Assembly (NCBI GenBank): GCA_016721725.1
Contig: JADKHN010000001.1
Coordinates: forward strand, 372,001 to 436,000
Direction: 5' to 3'
DNA from: Chitinophagaceae bacterium
Lineage (GTDB): Bacteria > Bacteroidota > Bacteroidia > Chitinophagales > Chitinophagaceae
Length of the DNA stretch: 64,000 nucleotides
Shown piece by piece: positions 1-8,254 of the stretch (the stretch's first letter is position 1; each line of letters begins with the position of its first letter). The notes under the pieces are model-generated. The model worked only from the letters and a program-made list of their open reading frames with translations. It was not told the origin of the DNA and made no database searches. The translations under genes were made by a program, and so were the position numbers.

Positions 1-149
1 TCTCAGCCATGACCATCGAAGCCCGGGAAGGTATCTTTGAAGGCAATGTGAAGATATTCGTTCATGATAAGGACGAATTGGATGAGTTGGTTCAAAGGCT
101 GATCGCATTGCCCGGAATTGAACGGGTTGACCGGTATGACACGGAGTAA
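1..149 (+). CDS. RelA/SpoT-family (p)ppGpp synthetase/hydrolase, C-terminal end (partial)
   Basis: Only the last 48 codons are in the window; the first complete codon is at base 3 and the stop is TAA at 147-149. The peptide contains EGIFEGNVKIFVHD and ends with LPGIERVDRYDTE. This matches the closing ACT domain of long RelA/SpoT homologues, which senses the metabolic state and tunes ppGpp synthesis and hydrolysis. The catalytic HD and synthetase domains would lie upstream, outside the window. The family call rests on this short ACT-like tail alone, so another ACT-domain protein cannot be excluded. Confidence 0.65.
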   Translation, partial: SAMTIEAREGIFEGNVKIFVHDKDELDELVQRLIALPGIERVDRYDTE

Positions 150-240
150 CAAGACCATTTTAAATTATGTATTTTGAATGTTGAATCAAATACCCACATT
201 CATTTATAATTTAAAATTCAACATGTAAAATAATGAAATC

Positions 241-417
241 ATGCAGGAATTGATCGATCGCCTGATCCAGCAGGCCGGAATAAGTCCCGAACAGGCCGCC
301 AAGGCGCTGGAGACCATCAAAGACTATGTAAAAGAGAAATTTCCGATGCTGGGAGGTGCGGTGGACAACATGTTCGCTTCCTCCTCGTCGGCTTCAACAG
401 ATGATGCCGGCATGTGA
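241..417 (+). CDS. small helical protein of 58 residues (DUF2267/DUF2780-like)
   Basis: An ATG at 241 opens a 58-codon frame ending TGA at 415-417, followed by a hairpin terminator. The product starts MQELIDRLIQQAGISPEQA and continues with an amphipathic helix and a KEKFPMLGGAVDNMF segment, then a Ser-rich tail. A two-helix 'IS.EQA..AL..I..YVKEKFP' layout resembles small DUF2267/DUF2780-type proteins of unknown function; that link is a resemblance, not a demonstrated homology. It lies 91 bases after the RelA/SpoT-like gene and may share its transcript. No signal peptide or membrane segment is visible. Confidence 0.6.
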   Translation: MQELIDRLIQQAGISPEQAAKALETIKDYVKEKFPMLGGAVDNMFASSSSASTDDAGM

Positions 418-438
418 TGAAACGGATCTTCCATGAAA

Positions 439-459
439 AAACCCGGCCATACCGGGTTT
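439..459. terminator. bidirectional hairpin terminator
   Basis: The arms AAACCCGG and CCGGGTTT pair perfectly around a 5-base loop. The hairpin sits between the rightward small gene and the leftward acyl-CoA dehydrogenase, with A-rich sequence on the left and T-containing sequence on the right, so it can serve both converging transcripts. Confidence 0.75.
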
Positions 460-487
460 CATTCTGTTCATTCATTTTTTAAAGGAC

Positions 488-1627
488 TCACTTCAGCAAC
501 TCCCGGCTGATGACCAGTTTCTGTATCTCACTGGTGCCTTCTCCGATCGTGCACAATTTGCTGTCGCGATAAAATTTTTCAACCGGGAAATCCTTGGTGT
601 ACCCGTAACCGCCAAATACCTGGACGGCATCCGTGCTGATCTCTACGGAGATCTCACTGGCGTAATACTTGGCCATGGCGGCTTCCTTGGTCATCGGCAG
701 TCCCTTCATCTTCAGGTCACAGGCCTGGTTGATCAACAATTCAGCGGCGGCGATCTTGGTGGCCATATCAGCCAGTTTGAAACTGATGCCCTGGAAATTG
801 GCGATGGGTTGATCGAACTGGTGTCTTTCCTTGGCGTACCGGACCGAAGCTTCATAAGCCCCCTTGGCGATCCCGAGCGCCAATGCCGCAATGGAGATCC
901 TGCCACCGTCCAGTATTTTCATGCTTTGCTTGAAACCCTCGCCTACTTTACCCATTCGGCAACTATCCGGAATGCGGCAATTGTCGAAGATCATCTCCGC
1001 CGTTTCACTGGCACGCATGCCCAGCTTATTTTCTTTCTTACCGGCGCTGAAACCCGGAGTGCCCCGGTCGATGATGAAGGCGGTTGAATTATCCCTGGTC
1101 CTGGGTTCTCCGGTCCTGCAGATCACCACAGCCACATCACCGCTCTTTCCATGGGTGATCCAGTTCTTGGTACCGTTGATCAACCAATCATCTCCATCCC
1201 TGACCGCGGTGGTCCTCATATTACCTGCATCGCTGCCGGTATTGGCTTCCGTAAGTCCCCAGGCGCCGATATATTCGGCAGAAGCCAGTTTAGGCAGGTA
1301 TTTTTTCTTTTGTTCTTCACTCCCGAAAGCCAGGATATGGCCGGTACAGAGTGAATTGTGCGCTGCCAGGGAAAGGCCGACGGATCCGCAGACCTTGGCT
1401 ATTTCCTGGATGATGGCGCTGTATTCGAAATAACCGAGACCACTGCCTCCGTATTCCTCCGGAACCAGAACGCCCATGAGTCCCAGTTTGCCCATTTCCT
1501 TGAAGACAGGTACCGGGAATTCCTGGGATTCGTCCCATTCCATTAAATGCGGTTTGATGTATTGCTGGGCAAAATCCTTTGCCGTCTGGCTTACCTGAAG
1601 CGTAAGCTCATTTGTGGTGAAATTCAT
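488..1627 (-). CDS. acyl-CoA dehydrogenase
   Basis: FAD-dependent enzyme that introduces the alpha-beta double bond into an acyl-CoA during beta-oxidation or branched-chain amino acid breakdown, passing electrons to ETF. The 379-residue length is standard for the family. It carries the FAD-binding WGLTEANTGSD stretch, the substrate-loop region GYTKDFPVEKFYRD, and the catalytic base as the Glu of GEGT near residue 363. I start at the ATG at 1627 (MNFTTNEL) because homologues begin near there; an in-frame ATG at 1639 adds four residues. The gene stands alone between a shared terminator and the helix-hairpin-helix gene, so the exact acyl substrate cannot be read from context. Confidence 0.9.
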   Translation of the reverse strand: MNFTTNELTLQVSQTAKDFAQQYIKPHLMEWDESQEFPVPVFKEMGKLGLMGVLVPEEYGGSGLGYFEYSAIIQEIAKVCGSVGLSLAAHNSLCTGHILAFGSEEQKKKYLPKLASAEYIGAWGLTEANTGSDAGNMRTTAVRDGDDWLINGTKNWITHGKSGDVAVVICRTGEPRTRDNSTAFIIDRGTPGFSAGKKENKLGMRASETAEMIFDNCRIPDSCRMGKVGEGFKQSMKILDGGRISIAALALGIAKGAYEASVRYAKERHQFDQPIANFQGISFKLADMATKIAAAELLINQACDLKMKGLPMTKEAAMAKYYASEISVEISTDAVQVFGGYGYTKDFPVEKFYRDSKLCTIGEGTSEIQKLVISRELLK

Positions 1628-1697
1628 AATAGCATGCAATCGTTAAGTCCGCAAATTAGCAGTTTTTTACATACCCCGCTAACCGTTCATAATGGAA

Positions 1698-2636
1698 CTA
1701 TCGGATGGTCAGGTAAGGTGAAAGTTTCAGGAAGAGTTCATCGGTCACGAGAATGATCTTTTTCAGTTCGGACAGGGCTGAAAAGTTTCCATGTTGATTC
1801 CGGTATTCAACAATCGCCCGGGCCAGGTTATAGCGGATATAGGGATGCTGTTTCAGTTCATCCGCCGTGGCCGAATTGATATTGAGTTGTTTGACCGCCG
1901 GATCATTGACCAGCAGGTAATTCCTGATCTTTTGGAATGTTGAATCGGGAAGGGCAAAGGTCTCGGCGACCTGTTCAATGCGGTAAAAGCCACCTAGTTT
2001 TTCCCGGAAGGCGATGATCCGGGATGCCAGTTTACTGCCGATCCCCGGCAAGTCGATAAAGGAGGATGTATCGGCTTTATTGATATCGAATGTTTTCAGC
2101 ATGACCGCTTTCCGTTCTGTTTTTTCAAATACCCGCTTTGGTTCCGTTTCCTGTTGAGGGATGTTCACATAGGGCATCAGTCTTTGAATTTCATCCCGAT
2201 GCAATCCCCAGATCTTCCCGATATCTCCGGGTTGCCTGAACCGGCCTCCTTTGGATATATAGTTCAGTATGGTCTTGATGGTCTTGTCCCGGATACCTAG
2301 TTTTTTCCATCCTTCTGCGGAAAGGGTATTGGGATCAAATGAAAACAGGGTCCCGTTAAAAACCGGGGCAGGATGATCCTCTTGCCCATATGAGCGGTAC
2401 CTGTTTTTTTGATACGGGTCCTTATTGCGATCATCCGTAAGACTGTCATTTTCCTGGACCGGAAAACCGTCAAAAGCCTTTTCCAGTTCAGCAGGATCAG
2501 TTTCAGTTGGGGAGATGAATAAAGGGTAGAAAAAAGGGAGGCCGGAAAAAAACAGGATGAGCGCCGTAAGTACCAGTATACCCGTCCTTTCCTTACGGGT
2601 ATAATTGAGATAGGATCTGAGGAAATTTTTGAGCAT
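1698..2636 (-). CDS. membrane-anchored helix-hairpin-helix (ComEA-like) protein
   Basis: About 312 residues from the ATG at 2636 (MLKNFLRSYLNYTRKERTG); a longer frame reaches 2672. A single hydrophobic segment (ILVLTALILFFSGLPFFY) follows the basic N-terminus and probably anchors the protein with most of it outside the cytoplasm. Three helix-hairpin-helix modules follow: one with WKKLGIRDKTI, a canonical one with DLPGIGSKLASRIIAFR, and a third beginning NINSATADEL. Such repeats bind DNA non-specifically; ComEA is the DNA receptor in competence. Bacteroidota carry many of these proteins with no assigned role, so a DNA-uptake function is only inferred. Confidence 0.8.
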   Translation of the reverse strand: MLKNFLRSYLNYTRKERTGILVLTALILFFSGLPFFYPLFISPTETDPAELEKAFDGFPVQENDSLTDDRNKDPYQKNRYRSYGQEDHPAPVFNGTLFSFDPNTLSAEGWKKLGIRDKTIKTILNYISKGGRFRQPGDIGKIWGLHRDEIQRLMPYVNIPQQETEPKRVFEKTERKAVMLKTFDINKADTSSFIDLPGIGSKLASRIIAFREKLGGFYRIEQVAETFALPDSTFQKIRNYLLVNDPAVKQLNINSATADELKQHPYIRYNLARAIVEYRNQHGNFSALSELKKIILVTDELFLKLSPYLTIR

Positions 2637-2718
2637 GTCAACAGGCACAAAATACCCAGTACATGCCGGCATAAAAAGTGAAAAAGTACGGCCGGGGAAA
2701 AGAAAATTCCCCTTAACC

Positions 2719-3495
2719 CTAGATTAAAATGACTTGTTCGTCCCAGGCCAGTTCTATTCCCGCAGGCAGATCCCGGTTGATTTCAGCATGCAAACCCAAC
2801 TGGTGGCTGATATGCGTGAAATAAGCGGTTGGAACGCCCAGTTCCTGCACCACGGCTACGGCCTCATCCAGGGTATAATGGGAAATATGCGGTTTATGCC
2901 GAAGCGCGTTGAGCACCATGATCTCGCTCCCCCTCACTTTATCCATTTCTTCCGGTTCGATACGGTTGGCATCGGTGATGTAGGTGAATTTTCCAAACCG
3001 GAAACCCAGGACGGGCATCTTCAAATGCCAGACAAGAACCGGCATGACCGGGATATCCCCGATATAGAAAGGGTCATTGTCGATCGTGACGAGGTTGATC
3101 TCGGGTATGCCCGGATATTTTTTATCGGAGAAAGCATAAGCGAATTCCCTTTTTAACGCCTCTTCGGTGAGGGAGTTCGCAAATACATCAATGGATCTTT
3201 GCTGAAAATAATTATAGGCCCTGACGTCATCAAGCCCCGCAACATGATCCTTGTGAGGATGGGTGAAAAGCACGGCGTCAAGTTTTCGGACATCGGCCCG
3301 GAGCATTTGGTAGCGGAAATCGGGAGTGGTGTCAATGACAAATGTGGTGGTTTCGCTTTCCACCAGGATGCTGCTGCGGAGCCGCTTATCTTTTTTATCG
3401 GAGGAGGTGCAAACCTGACAATCGCAGGCGATCATGGGCACCCCGCTGCTGGTGCCGGTTCCTAAGAAGGTTATTTTTAACGGGGGACATTGCAC
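2719..3495 (-). CDS. metallo-beta-lactamase-fold hydrolase (PhnP-like phosphodiesterase)
   Basis: 258 residues. The N-terminus LKITFLGTGTSSGVPMIACD is characteristic of the PhnP branch (phosphoribosyl 1,2-cyclic phosphate phosphodiesterase and relatives). The metal site motif THPHKDHVAGLDD supplies the HxHxDH ligands, and later His/Asp ligands are visible in YITDANR, NALRHKPHISHYTLDEA and YFTHISHQLG. A CDCQVC pair after the first loop matches the extra cysteines of PhnP-like proteins. No phosphonate genes are nearby, so the true substrate is probably another cyclic phosphodiester. Likely cytoplasmic: no signal peptide. Confidence 0.85.
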   Translation of the reverse strand: MQCPPLKITFLGTGTSSGVPMIACDCQVCTSSDKKDKRLRSSILVESETTTFVIDTTPDFRYQMLRADVRKLDAVLFTHPHKDHVAGLDDVRAYNYFQQRSIDVFANSLTEEALKREFAYAFSDKKYPGIPEINLVTIDNDPFYIGDIPVMPVLVWHLKMPVLGFRFGKFTYITDANRIEPEEMDKVRGSEIMVLNALRHKPHISHYTLDEAVAVVQELGVPTAYFTHISHQLGLHAEINRDLPAGIELAWDEQVILI

Positions 3496-3648
3496 CCTGT
3501 AAATTTAAGGAATTGGAATTTAGGAATGGGGGATTAGAGTACTGGGAATTGGGAATTGGGGGTCGAAGCGATGAGATTTCGCTTTGATTTTCGGAAATAA
3601 AATGCTTGATACGGACCGGAGGTCTTTGGGTTGAAAACCAATTCCAAA

Positions 3649-3918
3649 TTACTTACCCGTTCCCACGCTCATCAGCTCCTCATACATCTTCTGGCTTTCG
3701 TGAGTGAGGGCGTCGAAGTTGATGTCCAGCTGGGGAAGCAGGTCGATCAGGGTATTGATCCGGCCTTCGGTCTGGAAGAATTTATTGATGACCACCACTT
3801 TTTTCTCCTGTAAGATGCAATAGCCGCTCTGGAACGTTCCCCTTTCGTAACGGATGACATATCCGCTTTCCTCGATGATGCGTTCCACCTTATCCAAATT
3901 ATGTTGGGTGTATTTCAT
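3649..3918 (-). CDS. conserved small protein of unknown function (89 residues)
   Basis: The frame starts MKYTQHNLDKVERIIEESG and contains YVIRYERGTFQSGYCILQEKK, then KFFQTEGRINTLIDLLPQLD. The predicted pattern is helix, several short strands, then helix, with no signal peptide or membrane segment. I recognise the general form as a small cytoplasmic protein common in Bacteroidota but know no function. It is transcribed in the same direction as porX upstream and the PhnP-like gene downstream, with gaps of about 170 and 150 bases, so it is probably its own unit. The downstream gap holds simple GGGAATT repeats and an AAGCGA/TCGCTT hairpin. Confidence 0.75.
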   Translation of the reverse strand: MKYTQHNLDKVERIIEESGYVIRYERGTFQSGYCILQEKKVVVINKFFQTEGRINTLIDLLPQLDINFDALTHESQKMYEELMSVGTGK

Positions 3919-4089
3919 GCCTTGTTATCTGATCGTCCTTGTGGATTAAATTTCTACTGCAACTTCAAACAAAATAGGGTCAATAAAAAATAAGTTTTTC
4001 AACAAACGTTGATAAAAACAAACTGCCTGGCAAGTGTGGGTGGCTTATAACATTCAGCGTCGGCAAAACGAAATTTGCAAATTCAGCGT

Positions 4090-5646
4090 TTATTTGTTTG
4101 TCATCCGGATCACCGGTATGATCATCTCCTCCAGGCTGATGCCCCCATGCTGGAAAGTATTGCGGTAATAATTGGCGAAATGATTATAATTATTGGGATA
4201 GCACAGGTACAGGTCACTCTTGGCGAAAATGAAGGAAGAATTGACATTGGGCACCGGTAGACCGGCTTCACGCGGATCGCGGAATGCCAGCACTTCCTTG
4301 GCTTCATAGTTGAGGTTTCTTCCATGTTTATAACGCAGGTTGGCCGTGGTTTGTTTATCTCCGATCACTTTGGCCGGTGTCTTTACCCTGACGCTGCCAT
4401 GGTCGGTAGCCACGATCAGCGTGATCTTTTTGTCCGCGATCTTTTTCAGCGCCTGGTGCAGGGGGGAGTGAGCGAACCAGCTTTCCGTGATGCTGCGGTA
4501 ACTGGTTTCGTCGCCGGCCAGTTCCTTGAGCACTTCCATTTCGGTTCGGGCATGACTCAGCATGTCTACGAAATTATACACGATGATGTTGAGGTCGTTC
4601 TGCATCAGGTTATGGATATTGTCCACCAGCTTCTGCCCATCATTGTTATTCGTCACTTTGGTATAGGAATATTTCAGGTCCCCCTTTCCGAGTTTTTTCA
4701 TCTGGGCCCTGAAGAACTCTTCTTCAAACAGGTTCTTGCCCCCTTCTTCATCATCATTTTTCCATTGTACCGGGAACTGTTTTTCGATATCGATGGGCAT
4801 CATGCCCGCGAATATGGCATTGCGCGCATATTGTGTGGCCGTGGGAAGGATGGAGTAAAAGGTCTCTTCCTCCTGTATGCGGAAACTCTCGGCGAAGATG
4901 GGCTGAATGGTCTTCCACTGGTCGAAGCGCAGGTTGTCGATCAGCACAAAGAACAAAGGCGTTCCTTTTTCGAGATGAGGCAGCACTTTATATTTCATCA
5001 GGGTATGGCTCATGATGGGGCCGTCGACACTCTTGGGACTGATCCAGGAAGCATAATTGCGGGAGATGAACTTGAAGAACTCGGTATTGGCTTCCGCCTT
5101 CTGACTTTGGAAAACCTCCTGCATCTCCGGACTGTCGCTTTTCTTCATCTCCAGTTCCCAGTAGACCAGTTTGCGGTAGATCTCCATCCATTCATTATAA
5201 TCGGGGTTGCTGTTCAGCGCCATGAAGAGACTCCGGAATTCCTGCTGGTAGGCCGATGTGGTCTTTTCGGCGACCAGCCGCTTATTATCGATGATCTTTT
5301 TCAGGCTCAACCATACCTGGTTGGGGTTCACCGGCTTGATGAGGTAATCACTGATCTGTGAACCGATGGCCTCGTCCATGATGTTCTCCGCTTCGTTCTT
5401 GGTGATGAGCACCACCGGAAGGTTGCTGTTCAGTTCCTTGATCTGCTGAAGGGTCTGCAGGCCGGTGATGCCGGGCATGGATTCATCGAGCAGCACCACG
5501 TCCACAATATGGTCCTTTACAAATTCCACCCCGTCGAAACCATTGGTCCTGGTCTGCACTTCGTAACCTTTGTTTTCGAGAAAAAGGATCTGGGAGGTCA
5601 GGCTGTCAATTTCATCATCGATCCAGAGAATCTTGGCTACATTCAT
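4090..5646 (-). CDS. porX: PorX: response regulator with PglZ-type phosphodiesterase domain
   Basis: 518 residues. Residues 1-125 form a CheY-like receiver with acidic pocket WIDDE, phospho-acceptor Asp54 (LLDESMPG) and conserved Lys in DYLIKPVNP. A helical linker leads to a PglZ/alkaline-phosphatase-superfamily domain: metal/active residues are visible in LFFVLIDNLRFDQW, Thr271 in LPTATQYARN, and ATDHGS. PorX with its kinase PorY controls type IX secretion genes in Bacteroidota, and its PglZ domain hydrolyses linear oligonucleotides; the residue positions agree with characterised PorX. No PorY or sigma P gene lies in this window. The type IX sorted protein at 60.6-64 kb is a plausible regulatory client. 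Length and motifs make this call strong. Confidence 0.95.
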   Translation of the reverse strand: MNVAKILWIDDEIDSLTSQILFLENKGYEVQTRTNGFDGVEFVKDHIVDVVLLDESMPGITGLQTLQQIKELNSNLPVVLITKNEAENIMDEAIGSQISDYLIKPVNPNQVWLSLKKIIDNKRLVAEKTTSAYQQEFRSLFMALNSNPDYNEWMEIYRKLVYWELEMKKSDSPEMQEVFQSQKAEANTEFFKFISRNYASWISPKSVDGPIMSHTLMKYKVLPHLEKGTPLFFVLIDNLRFDQWKTIQPIFAESFRIQEEETFYSILPTATQYARNAIFAGMMPIDIEKQFPVQWKNDDEEGGKNLFEEEFFRAQMKKLGKGDLKYSYTKVTNNNDGQKLVDNIHNLMQNDLNIIVYNFVDMLSHARTEMEVLKELAGDETSYRSITESWFAHSPLHQALKKIADKKITLIVATDHGSVRVKTPAKVIGDKQTTANLRYKHGRNLNYEAKEVLAFRDPREAGLPVPNVNSSFIFAKSDLYLCYPNNYNHFANYYRNTFQHGGISLEEMIIPVIRMTNK

Positions 5647-5748
5647 GGTAAAGGGTTTGTGGTTTGGGGTTCCGGGATATTCAAATTCGGTGATCCGATA
5701 AAAACAGAACGGATTTTCACTGCATTTTCTATGCCCGTCCGTTGCCTA

Positions 5749-5756
5749 CAAATTTA
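5749..5756 (-). promoter_or_regulatory. -7 promoter box of porX
   Basis: TAAATTTG read on the minus strand exactly matches the Bacteroidota TAnnTTTG box. It lies about 100 bases before the porX start, back to back with the box of the HD gene. Confidence 0.55.
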
Positions 5757-5777
5757 TATTTTTAAAATTAAGCAATG

Positions 5778-5785
5778 TAGCTTTG
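5778..5785 (+). promoter_or_regulatory. -7 promoter box of the HD phosphohydrolase/lpx region
   Basis: TAGCTTTG matches TAnnTTTG, 75 bases before the HD gene start. With the porX box it forms a compact divergent promoter. Confidence 0.55.
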
Positions 5786-5860
5786 CCGCACTTTGTGTAT
5801 CTTTTAACATAACCCGCTGTAGCCGGGGAAAGACAACAAAACTCAAATAACAAATCTGCA

Positions 5861-7042
5861 ATGCGTTTCCGTAAAATCATCAATGATCCGGTATACGGTT
5901 TCATCACCATCGATGACGAACTCATCTACCAGGTCATTGCCCATCCCTATTACCAGCGTTTGCGACGCATCAACCAGATGGCGATGGCCAGCCTGGTCTA
6001 TCCGGGAGCCGTACATACCCGGCTTCACCATTCCCTGGGTGCCTACCACCTGATGTGCAATGCGCTGATCGAGTTGCGGAGCAAAGGAATTGAGATCACA
6101 CCGGCAGAGGACCAGGCTGCCAAGATCGCCATTCTCCTGCACGATATCGGCCATGGTCCTTATAGTCATGCTCTGGAAGATGTGCTGATCGAGGGCCTGC
6201 ATCATGAGGAACTTTCGCTGATGATCATGAAAGACCTGAACCGGCAATTTGGCGGCAGACTGCAACTGGCGATGGAGATCTTCACCGATCAGCACCCGAA
6301 GAAATTCCTGCACCAGCTCATCAGCGGACAACTGGATGTGGACCGGATGGACTACCTCACCCGCGACAGTTTTTTCAGCGGGGTGAACGAAGGTGTGATC
6401 GGATACGACCGCATCATCAAAATGCTGACGGTTCACCAGGGAGAACTCATGGTGGAAGAAAAAGCCATCTATTCCATTGAAAAATTCCTCGTCGCCCGGC
6501 GGCTCATGTATTGGCAGGTTTATCTGCACAAGACGGTACTCTGTGCCGAACAGATGCTGAAACGGATCATCCGGCGCGCCAAGAAGATCGGCGCCATCAC
6601 CCCCGGGCTGCTCAACCCTTTCATCAATGAGCCGCTCCATACCGTTACCCTGGATGAATTCTGCCGTATCGACGACCACGATGTGGTCACCGCCATAAAG
6701 ACCTGGTGCGATCACGAAGACCCGATCCTGTCTTTTTTATGTAAAGGGATCATCAACCGGCAATTGCTCAAAATAAAATATTCCGGAGAACCGGTTAGTC
6801 CGGAATTGCTCGCCGAAAAGACGGCTGAAGCCTGTACCCGGTTGAACCTGGGACTGGAAGACGCAGGTTGGCTGGTCTTTACCGGGGAAGCTTCCAGCAG
6901 CACATACAATTTCGAGGATGAACATATCCATATCCTGTTCAAGGACGGAACAGTAAAAGATATTTCGGCTGTCGATAACGCGCTGATCAACCAAAACCTC
7001 CGGGGCAAGGTTAAAAAATATTACATTTGTTACCTAAGATAG
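5861..7042 (+). CDS. HD-domain metal-dependent phosphohydrolase (dGTPase/SAMHD1-like)
   Basis: 393 residues. The HD fold is clear: VHTRLHHSLGAYH at about residues 52-63, ILLHDIGHGPYSHALED at 91-107 with the His-Asp pair, and LDVDRMDYLTRDS supplying the last Asp. This is the branch related to dGTP triphosphohydrolases; a substrate cannot be read from the sequence. It starts with ATG at 5861 (MRFRKIINDPVYGFI), an opening typical of this group. lpxD begins 54 bases after its stop, so it probably leads the lipid A gene run. A TACATTTG box at 7022-7029, inside its 3' end, might give lpxD an extra promoter. Confidence 0.88.
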   Translation: MRFRKIINDPVYGFITIDDELIYQVIAHPYYQRLRRINQMAMASLVYPGAVHTRLHHSLGAYHLMCNALIELRSKGIEITPAEDQAAKIAILLHDIGHGPYSHALEDVLIEGLHHEELSLMIMKDLNRQFGGRLQLAMEIFTDQHPKKFLHQLISGQLDVDRMDYLTRDSFFSGVNEGVIGYDRIIKMLTVHQGELMVEEKAIYSIEKFLVARRLMYWQVYLHKTVLCAEQMLKRIIRRAKKIGAITPGLLNPFINEPLHTVTLDEFCRIDDHDVVTAIKTWCDHEDPILSFLCKGIINRQLLKIKYSGEPVSPELLAEKTAEACTRLNLGLEDAGWLVFTGEASSSTYNFEDEHIHILFKDGTVKDISAVDNALINQNLRGKVKKYYICYLR

Positions 7043-7096
7043 CTGTTATCCGTTAGCCAATGGCCCGCTAACAGCTAAAAGCCACTAGATATAAAA

Positions 7097-8140
7097 ATGG
7101 AATTCACCGCAGCACAAATAGCCCTGATGATCAGCGGACAGGTAGAAGGAGATCCGAATACCGCTGTTTCCTCATTCGGTAAGATCGAAGAGGCACAGCC
7201 CGGTCAGCTCTCCTTCCTGGCCAATCCAAAATATGAAGAGTACCTCTACCGCACCGGGGCCTCCATCATCATCATCAACGAAAGCCTGGAACTGAAAGAA
7301 CCGGTAAAAGCAACGCTGATCAAAGTACAGGATGCGTATACCGCATTTGCCACCCTCCTGGACAAATACCAGCAGATCCAACGGCAACAATTAAAGGGCA
7401 TCCAGCAGCCGGTCTATATCGATGCCACGGCTAAGACCGGGGAAAATGTTTTCATCGGCGCCTTCGCTTACCTGGGTAAAAATGTGGTGGTGGCGGATGG
7501 ATCCAAGATATTCCCCCATGTGTTCCTGGGTGAAAATGTACAGGTGGGTGAGAATTGTATCATTCACCCGGGCGTGAAGATCTACCATGATTGCATCATC
7601 GGCAGTAATGTGACCATTCACGCCGGAACGGTGATCGGTAGCGATGGCTTTGGTTTTGCGCCGCAGCCTGACGGCACGTTCCGGAAAGTTCCCCAGATCG
7701 GCAATGTGGTGATAGAAGACCATGTGGAGGTCGGCGCCAATGCGACCATCGACCGGGCAACCATCGGAAGCACCCTTATCAGGTCGGGCGCCAAACTCGA
7801 CAACCTGGTGCAGATAGCCCATAATGTCGAAGTGGGCAACAATACCGTCATTGCGGCCCTGGCAGGCGTGAGTGGCAGTTCAAAGATCGGTAATGGGGTG
7901 ATGATCGGCGGCCAGGCAGGGATCGCCGGACACCTGCAGATCGCAGATGGCTGCAAGATCAATGCACAAAGCGGTCTCGGCAAATCATTGAAAACACCCG
8001 GCACTTCGGTTACGGGTTCTCCCGCATACGATTACTCCTCGGCGATCCGCAGCCAGGCTACCGCCCGGAATTTACCCCAACTGGAAAAAAGAGTCATGGA
8101 ACTGGAATCCTTGCTGGCCAGCATGATGGATAAAAAATAA
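7097..8140 (+). CDS. lpxD: UDP-3-O-acylglucosamine N-acyltransferase LpxD
   Basis: Third step of lipid A synthesis: transfers a 3-hydroxyacyl chain from ACP to the 2-amino group of UDP-3-O-acyl-glucosamine. 347 residues, the usual size. The N-terminal uridine-binding domain (GQLSFLANPKYEEYLY) is followed by a long left-handed beta helix of hexapeptide repeats from about residue 105 to 310, including IHPGVKIYHDC, GSDGFGFAPQPDGTFRKVPQ (classic LpxD loop) and the catalytic His in VQIAHNVEVG. A C-terminal helix (LEKRVMELESLLA) closes the trimer. It precedes the DUF5686 gene and lpxC-fabZ on the same strand, consistent with a lipid A operon. Confidence 0.95.
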   Translation: MEFTAAQIALMISGQVEGDPNTAVSSFGKIEEAQPGQLSFLANPKYEEYLYRTGASIIIINESLELKEPVKATLIKVQDAYTAFATLLDKYQQIQRQQLKGIQQPVYIDATAKTGENVFIGAFAYLGKNVVVADGSKIFPHVFLGENVQVGENCIIHPGVKIYHDCIIGSNVTIHAGTVIGSDGFGFAPQPDGTFRKVPQIGNVVIEDHVEVGANATIDRATIGSTLIRSGAKLDNLVQIAHNVEVGNNTVIAALAGVSGSSKIGNGVMIGGQAGIAGHLQIADGCKINAQSGLGKSLKTPGTSVTGSPAYDYSSAIRSQATARNLPQLEKRVMELESLLASMMDKK

Positions 8141-8215
8141 ATCCCGCTGATCCGCATTAATAACGGTTTAACATAAAGGAGACCTCCAGCCTCCCTGCCT
8201 TCTGCCAAAATAAGA

Positions 8216-8223
8216 TAACTTTG
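8216..8223 (+). promoter_or_regulatory. -7 promoter box before the DUF5686 gene
   Basis: TAACTTTG matches TAnnTTTG 31 bases before the ATG at 8255, so this gene can be transcribed separately from lpxD. Confidence 0.5.
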
Positions 8224-8254
8224 GCCGTATTCAACAGCATCTCTTTTTCAATCA

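Noticed and set aside
157..224. A/T-rich arms ATTTTAAATTAT and ATAATTTAAAAT, with ATGTTGAAT/ATTCAACAT
   Set aside because: The arms interleave rather than nest, so no simple hairpin forms. It looks like low-complexity intergenic DNA.
3510..3590. Repeats of GGGAATT and an AAGCGA/TCGCTT hairpin
   Set aside because: Short simple repeats without a U tract or conserved form; I see no element or terminator.
4324..5361. Long open frame antisense to porX (about 345 codons)
   Set aside because: It lies wholly inside porX on the opposite strand, has no family features, and reflects codon bias of the real gene.
5843..6715. Long open frame antisense to the HD phosphohydrolase gene
   Set aside because: It overlaps a clear family gene completely and shows low-complexity His/Asp content typical of antisense translation.
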